Assembly: GCA_031551125.1 (NCBI GenBank) | Contig: JAVBOB010000002.1 | Location: forward strand, 62,001 to 126,000 | DNA length: 64,000 nt | Reading direction: 5' to 3' | Origin: JAIRNF01 sp031551125 | GTDB taxonomy: Bacteria > Bacteroidota > Bacteroidia > Bacteroidales > UBA932 | Part shown: piece after piece, positions 18,433 to 26,326 of the stretch | Numbering within the stretch: position 1 is the first letter of the stretch | How the letters are laid out: every line of letters starts with the position of its first letter | Notes under the pieces: generated by a model | What the model saw: the letters and a program-made list of their open reading frames with translations, nothing else | Databases searched by the model: none | Told to the model about the DNA's origin: nothing | Translations under genes and position numbers: made by a program

Positions 18433-19815
18433 ATGCAAGTTTTAAAATTTGGCGGCACATCAGTAGCCAACGCCGATAGCATTTGTAAAACCATAGCCAT
18501 TATACAACGAGCCATGCAGAAGGGACGTACTATGGCTGTGAGTTCGGCGTTAAGCGGAATTACCGATTTGCTCATACAAACCGGAACGTTGGCCGCCTCA
18601 GGCAACGAGACATATAAAGATAAGCTGAAGCATATTGAAGAACGACACTACTCTGCCATTGAAGGTTTACTACCCAACGAAACAGGCAATGAAATTCGCA
18701 GCGAAATAGCACAACTACTTGATGAGCTTAAGCTTATATGCTACGGTATTTTTTTACTTCGAGAGCTATCGGCACGCACCAAAGACCGTATAATGAGCTT
18801 CGGTGAGCTAATGTCAACACGTATCATATCGGCCAAGTTGAGTAGTATGGGTGTGGAGCATCGTTGGGTTGATTCACGCACCATTATTCAAACCAACTCT
18901 GATTTTGGCGCGGCTGTGGTAAACACTGAGAGTACCGGTAGCAACGTGCGAAACCTGCTATTGAATGATGCACACCGATTGTACATCTTGCCGGGATTTA
19001 TTGCCGCTAACGCCACAGGCGAAACTACTACCTTAGGACGAGGAGGGTCTGACTACAGCGCATCTATTTTAGCCGTTGCCGCTGATGCGCACTTACTGGA
19101 AATATGGACAGACGTGAGCGGTATGATGACCGCCGACCCTCGTTTGGTAAGCGATGCTAAAGCTATCCCCTACATTTCGTATAAGGAAGCGTTGGAGCTA
19201 TCGCACTTTGGCGCTAAGGTTATATTTCCGCCAACCATTCGTCCCGTAGTAAGTAAGGGTATTCCTGTATGGATAAAGAATACCTTTGCTCCCGACGACC
19301 ATGGTACGCTGATAGAGAACTATCCTCCTGCCAACACCAGCCGTGTTCGCGGACTATCCAACAGCAACAACATTGCGCTTATTTCACTTGAAGGCAGCGG
19401 GATGATTGGAGTTCCGGGATTCTCAAAACGTATGTTCGGAGCGCTGGCGCAGGCCAACGTTAACATCATACTTATTACGCAAGCATCATCAGTACATACC
19501 ATGTGTATTGCCATTGAAGAAGCCGACGCGGCAAAAGCAAAAGAAGCCGTTGATGCCACATTTGTATATGAAATATCGTTGGGAACCATAGACCCGTTAC
19601 AGGTGGAAAAAGGCTACTCTATCATCACGCTTGTAGGCGATGATATGAAGCAACAATGCGGAACCAGCGGACGTATGTTCAACGCGCTGGGAAGTAACGA
19701 TATTAACATACGTGCTATTGCACAAGGCTCATCTGAGAAGAATGTGTCGACCATTGTAAAATCTGAAGATGTAAAGCGTGCGCTTAATATTATTCATCAG
19801 GAGTTTTTCGGGTAA
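18433..19815 (+). CDS. lysC: Aspartate kinase (monofunctional, two ACT domains)
   Basis: Aspartokinase phosphorylates aspartate, the first step toward Lys, Thr, Met and homocysteine. The 460-aa protein has KFGGTSVANADS at the N-terminus and TTLGRGGSDYSASI near residue 200. Two C-terminal ACT domains (about 315-460) begin ISLEGSGMIGVPGFSKRMF and ITLVGDDMKQQCGTSGRMF. The sequence resembles the kinase part of ThrA but has no homoserine dehydrogenase domain. It shares a strand with the homocysteine enzyme 64 bp downstream, suggesting an operon controlled through the upstream leader. Confidence 0.93.
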   Translation: MQVLKFGGTSVANADSICKTIAIIQRAMQKGRTMAVSSALSGITDLLIQTGTLAASGNETYKDKLKHIEERHYSAIEGLLPNETGNEIRSEIAQLLDELKLICYGIFLLRELSARTKDRIMSFGELMSTRIISAKLSSMGVEHRWVDSRTIIQTNSDFGAAVVNTESTGSNVRNLLLNDAHRLYILPGFIAANATGETTTLGRGGSDYSASILAVAADAHLLEIWTDVSGMMTADPRLVSDAKAIPYISYKEALELSHFGAKVIFPPTIRPVVSKGIPVWIKNTFAPDDHGTLIENYPPANTSRVRGLSNSNNIALISLEGSGMIGVPGFSKRMFGALAQANVNIILITQASSVHTMCIAIEEADAAKAKEAVDATFVYEISLGTIDPLQVEKGYSIITLVGDDMKQQCGTSGRMFNALGSNDINIRAIAQGSSEKNVSTIVKSEDVKRALNIIHQEFFG

Positions 19816-19846
19816 GGCCTCCCCTAGCCCCTCCAAAGGAGGGGTA
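19815..19846. repeat. Short CCCCTAGCCCCT palindromic repeat
   Basis: A single-arm relative of the 6437-6601 element: AGGCCTCCCCTAGCCCCTCC followed by AAAGGAGGGG, forming a CCCCTCC/GGAGGGG hairpin. It starts at the stop codon of the aspartokinase gene and lies between two cotranscribed genes. Confidence 0.65.
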
Positions 19847-19879
19847 CAAACTTCAACAATAAGGAAATAATAAATGTAT

Positions 19880-21025
19880 ATGAAAACATACGAAGAAATA
19901 AACGAGAAAATAAAGCAAGGAAAAGCCGTTATACTTACAGCCGAAGAGGTGTCGGCCATGTCAAAAGAAAAGAGTCCGAAAGAGATAGCCAAATCGGTGG
20001 ATGTGGTAACTACCGCCACCTTTGGCGCCATGTGCTCATCGGGTGCTTTTCTCAACTTCGGACATACCACTCCGCCTATGCGTATGGAGAAGCTGGAGCT
20101 GAACGGCGTACAGGCATACGGCGGTATTGCCGCTGTTGATGCCTACATTGGCGCAACGCAAGAATCACCCGATAAACCCAACTACGGAGGCGCTCATATT
20201 ATTCAGGAGCTGATAGAGGGAAAAGATATACTACTCGAAGCATGGGGAAAAGGAACTGATTGTTACCCGCGTAAACATATTAAAACGCTGGTAAATAAAG
20301 AGAGTATCAATGAGGCTTACCTGTTTAATCCTCGCAACGCCTACCAAAACTATAACGTAGCCGTAAACACTACCGATACGATAAAGCATACCTACATGGG
20401 TACGCTACAACCCTTGCTGGCTAATGCCAACTACTCTACCTCCGGTGAGTTGAGCCCCTTGCTCAATGACCCCGACATGCGTACCATAGGCATAGGTACA
20501 CGTATATTTATTGGTGGAGCACAAGGCTTTGTGGCTTGGCAAGGTACACAGTTCAACACATCAAAACCCAAAAACGAGTTTGGAGTTCCGGTAAGCAATG
20601 CCGCAACGCTAGCTCTAATTGGCGACTTAAAACAAATGAACGCCGAGTATATTAAAGCGGCTTACTTTACAGGCTATGGAGTAACCCTATACATAGGTGT
20701 AGGTATTCCTATTCCTATTCTTGACGAAGATTTAGCACGTGCCGTATCTATTCGCAACGACCAAATTGAGGCTAGCATACTTGACTACGGTACGCTCGGT
20801 ACTCCGCTTATGGGACGAGTAAGCTACGAACAGCTACAATCGGGAAGTATCACGTTACAGGGAAAAACATTAAGAACAACCGGGCTTTCAAGCCTTAGTA
20901 AGGCTAGAAAAATTGCAGAACTGCTGAAAGCTGAAATTGCCGCACAACGTTTTGCAATAACGCAACCTGTACAGCTATTTCCAAAAAACACAACGGTTAA
21001 ACCACTGGTTGAAAGGTTGCCTTAA
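19880..21025 (+). CDS. L-aspartate semialdehyde sulfurtransferase (DUF39/COG1900 homocysteine biosynthesis)
   Basis: Proteins of this family make homocysteine from aspartate semialdehyde and sulfide in methanogens. The 381-aa product has the family features KSVDVVTTATFGAMCSSGAF with Cys52, the glycine-rich GGAHIIQELIEGK and GTDCYPR with Cys128. It also has IGIGTRIFIGGAQGFVAWQGTQ. In methanogens a ferredoxin-like NIL-domain protein assists; none is next door here. The placement directly behind aspartokinase supports the assignment, since the kinase feeds the substrate pathway. An ATG six bases earlier (19874) is also possible. Confidence 0.85.
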   Translation: MKTYEEINEKIKQGKAVILTAEEVSAMSKEKSPKEIAKSVDVVTTATFGAMCSSGAFLNFGHTTPPMRMEKLELNGVQAYGGIAAVDAYIGATQESPDKPNYGGAHIIQELIEGKDILLEAWGKGTDCYPRKHIKTLVNKESINEAYLFNPRNAYQNYNVAVNTTDTIKHTYMGTLQPLLANANYSTSGELSPLLNDPDMRTIGIGTRIFIGGAQGFVAWQGTQFNTSKPKNEFGVPVSNAATLALIGDLKQMNAEYIKAAYFTGYGVTLYIGVGIPIPILDEDLARAVSIRNDQIEASILDYGTLGTPLMGRVSYEQLQSGSITLQGKTLRTTGLSSLSKARKIAELLKAEIAAQRFAITQPVQLFPKNTTVKPLVERLP

Positions 21026-21144
21026 CTAGTAAAAAATGAATGGTGAGTAGTTAATAAAGAAGCATCTGCATTCACTGTTTTCCGTTTTATTAGATTTTTT
21101 CGATAATTATTTTTCAAAAAGGAATAAACGATTAGTAGCAGCGA

Positions 21145-21205
21145 CAGCCCCGAAAGGGGCTGAATACGCATAACCGTGAGTGTAAACCCACGGCGGAAAG
21201 CGATT
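21145..21205. repeat. Composite palindrome repeat, copy R1 (partial)
   Basis: The hairpin CAGCCCCGAAAGGGGCTG is followed by AATACGCATAACC and a GTGAGTGTAAACCCACGG hairpin. It is the left part of the composite repeat seen at 34718-34914 and 38062-38250. It lies between convergent genes. Confidence 0.75.
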
Positions 21206-21295
21206 AGTTTGATGTTTGTACTCCGTTTACTCGTTTGATGACTATCTAAGCATTAGCTATTACCGCAACAACCTGTTTGTTATAAATAAGTTTTG

Positions 21296-22012
21296 CTATT
21301 CTTTTTCGTACGGCTTCAACGGCTCATAGCTTTCAAACCGCGTGTATGTATCAAATTTTTTATTGGAAATTTCTTTTACAACCTTTCGATTATCGAACTC
21401 GTCATACGCACTTACCGTAGCCATACCCATTCCATCTTCGCATACCTCAACACTTGCGATCAACTTCAGGCTATCGCCTTGTATGCGTAAAAATACGGTT
21501 GAACAACATCCATACATCAAAAACGCATCAATACAGTTCAGCTTACCGTTGTACTGCATATTCGGATATTCTTCCGAATTCTTTAAACAGACTAGAGTAT
21601 CGGGGTCTGGGTTGTATATAAATAAACGCCGAACTATGTTTGCACCCCTCGCAGCCACATCCGAAACGTAAGTCATATCACCTAACCCATCGTTACTAAA
21701 ATCGCTTACCCGCATGTTGCAATTCGAAACAAAGTCTTTACCGTACAAAAACTTCTGTTTCAAGCTCCAAGTATTATCGGGCAATTTGGAGAAAAACTTG
21801 ATAACGACATAACGGTTATCCACTACATAGCGAGAAAGCTCCACTTTATTGTACCCGTTGCGACCAATACTTGTACTATCTGCATAATACTCCATAAGCA
21901 CCGGCTGGCTTTCGTCATGCGCTATTACGCCCGAATCCGCAACTTTATTTGATTTATTTTGACAAGAAGTAAGCGCTAGTAAGAAAATTAACGCAACAAC
22001 AAGCTTCTTCAT
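21296..22012 (-). CDS. Hypothetical lipoprotein
   Basis: The start at 22012 gives a 238-aa protein with a lipoprotein signal (MKKLVVALIFLLALTSCQNK, Cys acylated). The body has NCNMRVSDFSNDGLGDMTYVS and IYNPDPDTLVCLKNSEEYPN, similar to XAC2610-like or FG-GAP-like beta proteins. No specific function is recognised. It lies 29 bp after the NhaD gene on the same strand, so the two may be cotranscribed. A TTG start two codons earlier is possible but less likely. Confidence 0.65.
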   Translation of the reverse strand: MKKLVVALIFLLALTSCQNKSNKVADSGVIAHDESQPVLMEYYADSTSIGRNGYNKVELSRYVVDNRYVVIKFFSKLPDNTWSLKQKFLYGKDFVSNCNMRVSDFSNDGLGDMTYVSDVAARGANIVRRLFIYNPDPDTLVCLKNSEEYPNMQYNGKLNCIDAFLMYGCCSTVFLRIQGDSLKLIASVEVCEDGMGMATVSAYDEFDNRKVVKEISNKKFDTYTRFESYEPLKPYEKE

Positions 22013-22041
22013 AAACAATCAATATCATGCATAGTACACTA

Positions 22042-23415
22042 TCAACCCAATAGCGTGAACACCAATGCTCCTGCCACATATCCTACCAATGCCAATGCGC
22101 TGAACCGTTTAAAGTAATACATAAACGGAATTTTTTCCATACCCATAACAGTAACACCCGAAGCTGAACCAATAATAAGTATGCTACCACCGGTAACAGC
22201 ACAGTATGCAAGGAAGGTCCAGAAGCTGCCATCGGCCATGTATGCCCCTGTTTCAGCAATAGGATACATACCCATTGTTCCGGCAACCAACGCCACGTTA
22301 TCAAGAAATGAGGAGCAAAGCCCCAGAATAAAGCTGATTACCTGTGAATCTCCTATGTGCTTATCAAGAAATGCGGACATATCTCCCAGCTGTCCGGCTG
22401 TACGTAAGGCTGCAACAGACATTAGAATACCAAGGAAAAATAAAATGGTAGCCATATCTATACGCGAAAAAACGCTATTTACACGCAATGCGGCAATAGT
22501 TTCGCTATTTTTCCCCCGGTACAACACATCTGTGTAGCACCATAGCACCACAAGCCCTCCCAGTACCACTAAAAACGGAGGTATCCCCAATACGCTTTGT
22601 AGCACCGGAACCATGATGAGTGACACCAACCCGATGGTAAGAACGCTATACGAAATTTTCTTCCCTAACCGAAAGCGACCGCTATTTAAATCCAACCCTT
22701 CATTATCCAATACCGCTCCCTTCGGAAACATAAATGTAACAGCTGCCAAAGGGAGTATCATCATAGCCATACTAGCCGGAAATACATGTAGTACCTGATG
22801 TGCTGCCGAAATATTTTTACCTGTCCACAATAGCAAAGTCGTCACATCTCCTATAGGTGAGAATGAGCCGCCGGCATTAGCGGCAATAATAGCCATACAT
22901 GTGTATATTAACCTATCCTTACGATCGAAAACCAGCTTACGCAACATTGCCACAACTACAATCACCGTAGCCAAATTGCCTAACAGCGCCGACAAAAAGA
23001 ATGTCATAAAAGCAATTATCCATAACAACCGTCTCTTATTCTGCGTATTTATGCGCTGAGTTAGTACGCTAAAGCCTCCATGTACATCCACCAAGTCTAT
23101 AATTACCATTGATGCCATAACGAAGAATAAGGTTTCTGCAACATCCCCCAAATCACGAACAATAGAAATGTTAAGAAATTCACTTATCCGCTCGGCGAAT
23201 GGTAAAGCAGCGAATTCTCCTATTTCGTTTAACACGCTCCCGGTGAACTGTTCCGGATGTAGGGAGAAAATATTCACCCCATCAATAAGAAGCATGTTCC
23301 ACAAAACAATACACATGCCAATAGCCACAGCGGCTTTATTTATTTTAATGGTATCTTCCAAAGCGATGCAAATAATTCCTAAAAGAAATATAATGGGCAT
23401 CAGAATGTATATCAT
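22042..23415 (-). CDS. nhaD: Na+/H+ antiporter, NhaD/ArsB superfamily
   Basis: The 457-aa inner-membrane protein has about 11-12 hydrophobic helices. Family signatures include DVAETLFFVMASMVIIDLVDVHGGF, FFLSALLGNLATVIVVVAMLRK and AIIAANAGGSFSPIGDVTTLLLW. The last is a typical ion-transporter superfamily motif with an Asp in the GD pair. NhaD exports sodium in exchange for protons. A TACTTTTG box lies 20 bp upstream of the start (23436-23443, minus strand). Confidence 0.92.
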   Translation of the reverse strand: MIYILMPIIFLLGIICIALEDTIKINKAAVAIGMCIVLWNMLLIDGVNIFSLHPEQFTGSVLNEIGEFAALPFAERISEFLNISIVRDLGDVAETLFFVMASMVIIDLVDVHGGFSVLTQRINTQNKRRLLWIIAFMTFFLSALLGNLATVIVVVAMLRKLVFDRKDRLIYTCMAIIAANAGGSFSPIGDVTTLLLWTGKNISAAHQVLHVFPASMAMMILPLAAVTFMFPKGAVLDNEGLDLNSGRFRLGKKISYSVLTIGLVSLIMVPVLQSVLGIPPFLVVLGGLVVLWCYTDVLYRGKNSETIAALRVNSVFSRIDMATILFFLGILMSVAALRTAGQLGDMSAFLDKHIGDSQVISFILGLCSSFLDNVALVAGTMGMYPIAETGAYMADGSFWTFLAYCAVTGGSILIIGSASGVTVMGMEKIPFMYYFKRFSALALVGYVAGALVFTLLG

Positions 23416-23435
23416 AAGACAAGTATTTTAAAGTC

Positions 23436-23443
23436 CAAAAGTA
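23436..23443 (-). promoter_or_regulatory. Bacteroidetes -7 box (TACTTTTG) for nhaD
   Basis: The minus-strand TACTTTTG matches TAnnTTTG, 20 bp before the nhaD ATG. The -33 box is unclear. Confidence 0.5.
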
Positions 23444-23580
23444 CGCTTTTATACCTATCGGTATTCACTTTTTATGTTTTGACCAAATCGAAAAACTTCA
23501 CCAAACCATAAATCAATGCTAGGCAATCACCTATCAATACACCATCTTCTTAATCACACCGTTATATTTCTAATTTTTAT

Positions 23581-23588
23581 TACATTTG
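23581..23588 (+). promoter_or_regulatory. Bacteroidetes -7 box (TACATTTG) for the ftsB-like gene
   Basis: TACATTTG matches TAnnTTTG, 31 bp before the ATG at 23620. Confidence 0.55.
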
Positions 23589-23619
23589 CCTCATTGTTCA
23601 TCTCTAAATTAGGAACATC

Positions 23620-23922
23620 ATGAAACTTTCTGAGCTAACCGATAGGTTGCCCACATTTCTCAAAAACAAATACCTTTTCACCATTATCGTATTTGCTCTG
23701 TGGTTGCTATTCTTTGATAGAACCAATGTAATTGACTGGATTGGTGAAATGAGCAAAATACACTCGTTGAAAACTGAAAAGGCCTACTACGAAAAGGAGC
23801 TAAAAACAGTTAGCACTCAACTTGAAGAACTGAATACCAGCAATGAAAGCCTTGAAAAGTTTGCTCGGGAGAATTACTATTTTAAGGCTGAGGGAGAAGA
23901 AATTTTTCTGATTGAGAAATAA
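23620..23922 (+). CDS. FtsB/DivIC-type septum formation initiator
   Basis: The 100-aa protein has a short cytosolic start, one membrane helix (about 18-35, YLFTIIVFALWLLFFDRTNV), a coiled coil (about 43-80, with KTEKAYYEKELKTVSTQLEEL) and a C-terminal KFARENYYFKAEGEEIFLI segment. This is the DivIC/FtsB architecture, a divisome protein that links FtsQ and FtsL. Size is normal. The adjacent GSCFA gene lies 98 bp downstream on the same strand. Confidence 0.88.
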   Translation: MKLSELTDRLPTFLKNKYLFTIIVFALWLLFFDRTNVIDWIGEMSKIHSLKTEKAYYEKELKTVSTQLEELNTSNESLEKFARENYYFKAEGEEIFLIEK

Positions 23923-24020
23923 CAAAAACTGTCTAATGTTGCAATAGCTGAAGCCTCATCGCACATTGAATAGGTTTTCACGTTATGACTCTCTCGCTTT
24001 TGTAATACACCCCTATGTTT

Positions 24021-24995
24021 ATGCAATTCCGTACAGAGGTCAATATACCTCCTTTTCCATTTAGCATAGGCTACAAAGACCAAATGCTCATGCTGGGTTC
24101 ATGCTTTGCTACCAATATTGGCAGCAAGCTTCTTCGGTCAAAGTTTCCTGTACAAGTCAATCCCTTCGGAACAATATACAATCCTAGCTCCATTGCCAAT
24201 TCGCTCAACCTGCTACTCGATAACCACCTCTTTACTGAAGAAGCCCTCTGTTTTGAGAACGGCTGCTGGTTCAGCTTCTACCACCATAGCCAATTTTCAT
24301 CACCCAACAAGAAGGAAACGCTGGAGCGTATAAATACGGAAATATCAAAGGGCTTCAGAATGCTGAAACAGCTTGACGTGCTTATACTAACGCTGGGAAC
24401 AGCAACAGTATATGAGCATAAGCAAAAAGGCATAACCGTTTCCAACTGCCATAAGCTACCGGAAAGCCAATTTAACCGCTACATGCTTAGCGTTAGCGAA
24501 ACGGTAGAGCTGCTATCGGCTGCGCTGTACCGGCTGAAAATATTGCGGCCAGAGCTAAAAACCATACTAACCGTAAGCCCCATACGCCATGCCAAAGATG
24601 GTGCCCAGCAAAACCAGCTGAGCAAATCTACATTACTATTAGCATGCAACGAGCTGTGTAAACAGCATGACAACACAGCTTACTTCCCGGCTTACGAGCT
24701 AATGATGGATGAGCTACGGGATTACCGCTTTTATGCTGATGACATGCTACACCCCTCTTCTTTGGCAGCCGAATACATTTGGCAAAAGTTCATCAATGCT
24801 ATTACTGACAAGGAGACCCAATCCGTTATAAAAGAGGTGGATAAATTAGTAATTGCTAAAGAACACCGTCCATTTAACCCCGATGCTGCTGAGCACAAAT
24901 TTTTTTTATCAATAATGTTGGATAAAACCCGTAAGCTGAAAGAACGTCACCCTTATCTTAACCTTGATGATGAGCTGAACTACTTCAACCTATAG
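24021..24995 (+). CDS. GSCFA-domain protein
   Basis: The 324-aa protein has the namesake LGSCFATNIGSKL motif near residue 29, with a conserved NPFGTIYNPSSI. LTLGTATVYEHKQKG and SPIRHAKDGAQQNQLSKSTL follow later, and the C-terminus has DDMLHPSSLAAEYIW. The Ser-bearing GSC motif and the late D-x-x-H are the SGNH/GDSL-hydrolase pattern, so a hydrolase or acyltransferase is likely. The biological substrate is not known. Common in Bacteroidetes. An ATG six bases upstream (24015) is an alternative start. Confidence 0.85.
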   Translation: MQFRTEVNIPPFPFSIGYKDQMLMLGSCFATNIGSKLLRSKFPVQVNPFGTIYNPSSIANSLNLLLDNHLFTEEALCFENGCWFSFYHHSQFSSPNKKETLERINTEISKGFRMLKQLDVLILTLGTATVYEHKQKGITVSNCHKLPESQFNRYMLSVSETVELLSAALYRLKILRPELKTILTVSPIRHAKDGAQQNQLSKSTLLLACNELCKQHDNTAYFPAYELMMDELRDYRFYADDMLHPSSLAAEYIWQKFINAITDKETQSVIKEVDKLVIAKEHRPFNPDAAEHKFFLSIMLDKTRKLKERHPYLNLDDELNYFNL

Positions 24996-25273
24996 TAAAT
25001 GGATAGTTAGAGCCCTCCTAAACATCCGAATTCGCCTAGATTTATAGCTAATCAAGACTATACAATCACTCTCAACCTCCTCTCTTATTGTCAGTATATT
25101 AACTCCATTTATATATTATTTTAGCAGTAACAGCTAGGTTGTTTATAATGATAAAGAACATAGTAATGAGCTAATCATTGCTTCACTTGTTATTTTGAAA
25201 AGCAAATTAATTAATTTTGCAATCAATAACTTTTATTTACATTATTTAACGCTACTGATAGCGTACAAACATT

Positions 25274-25675
25274 ATGCTAACAAAATATGAACAAGACATT
25301 ATGGTTATTTTGTGGCAATTAGGGAAAGGTTCCATACAGAAGCTAACCATTACCTTACCTGAACCTAAACGTTCATACAGCAGTATATACATTTGCGTAA
25401 GGCAATTAATGCAAAAAGATTTTGTGGGTCGTATAAGTAACGGAAAAGAATATATCTACTACCCCAAGACAAGCTATCGAAGCTATATGATAAGCTACTT
25501 CAACAATCTAATCATCAATAGTTTTAATGGAATAAACGCTGATATTTTATCCTCTCAGACCTCTACCAAAGAGTTGTCTTTTAGGGAAACACCCGAGCTT
25601 CAATACCTTACCGAACATTCATTTGAAAATGAAATGTTACAAGAACTTACATGGTACAACGATGAGAATGAGTAA
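25274..25675 (+). CDS. BlaI/MecI-like winged-helix transcriptional repressor
   Basis: The 133-aa protein opens LTKYEQDIMVILWQLGKGSIQKL and continues with a recognition helix around SYSSIYICVRQLMQKDFVGR and a wing at GKEYIYYPKTS. This is the BlaI/MecI pattern. These repressors are normally paired with a BlaR1/MecR1-type membrane protease sensor; none is adjacent here. The C-terminal half is less conserved and rich in acidic residues. The 278 bp before it is AT-rich and shows no gene. Its targets are unknown. Confidence 0.75.
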   Translation: MLTKYEQDIMVILWQLGKGSIQKLTITLPEPKRSYSSIYICVRQLMQKDFVGRISNGKEYIYYPKTSYRSYMISYFNNLIINSFNGINADILSSQTSTKELSFRETPELQYLTEHSFENEMLQELTWYNDENE

Positions 25676-25799
25676 TATCTAAGCATGCTCTATTTTACTT
25701 TTCCCAGTAGTATGATTTATCATTGTTGAACTTCCGTTAATTAATGTGATTCATCACCACTCCCTGCATTTTGCACTTTTATGGTGCTGTAAAATGCCC

Positions 25800-25807
25800 T
25801 ATCTTTG
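25800..25807 (+). promoter_or_regulatory. Bacteroidetes -7 box (TATCTTTG) for the SPOR-purF pair
   Basis: TATCTTTG matches TAnnTTTG, 24 bp before the ATG at 25832. It also rules against a start at the TTG inside the box. Confidence 0.55.
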
Positions 25808-25831
25808 TCCAATAAACCAACATTACTAATA

Positions 25832-26326
25832 ATGAAAGCCGGTAAACAATACCTTCTCATGCTGTTGATGTTGCTAGGGTACACAACATACTCAAACGCA
25901 CAAAACATCACCATTGATTCAACCGCTTACATTAGTATAGTAAAGCTATTACAAGAAAGGGGAGCAAGCGGAGAAGGGCAAATTTCCATCAAACAGAGCA
26001 ATGATATTACAATGCTTTTGGAAGGCCATGCGCTAACCAACCAGAAAAACCAGCAGCTTCAGGGCTGGAGAATACGCATATACCGAGACAACGCGCAAAC
26101 TGCACGCCAACGCTCCGAAAGCATAAAAAATACGTTTGTAGAACGTTTCCCAAATATGGGTGCCTATCAAACCTATAAATCACCTTACTTTGTAGTAACG
26201 GTTGGTGATTTTAGATCAACTGATGACGCTGAAAAATTTATGCGAAAGCTGAAAACCGATTATCCGGGTGACTATTCCAACAGCTGGATTATCAGCGAAA
26301 AAATAAACTTTCCACCTCTACTATGA
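25832..26326 (+). CDS. Exported SPOR-domain protein
   Basis: The 164-aa protein has a signal peptide (MKAGKQYLLMLLMLLGYTTY, cleaved near SNAQ). The C-terminal SPOR-like repeat (about 80-160) carries WRIRIYRDNAQTARQRSE and YFVVTVGDFRSTDDAEKFMR. SPOR domains bind denuded glycan strands of septal peptidoglycan. The stop overlaps the ATG of the amidophosphoribosyltransferase-like gene by 4 bp, so the two are translationally coupled although their roles look unrelated. The start is chosen after the -7 box. Confidence 0.8.
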   Translation: MKAGKQYLLMLLMLLGYTTYSNAQNITIDSTAYISIVKLLQERGASGEGQISIKQSNDITMLLEGHALTNQKNQQLQGWRIRIYRDNAQTARQRSESIKNTFVERFPNMGAYQTYKSPYFVVTVGDFRSTDDAEKFMRKLKTDYPGDYSNSWIISEKINFPPLL

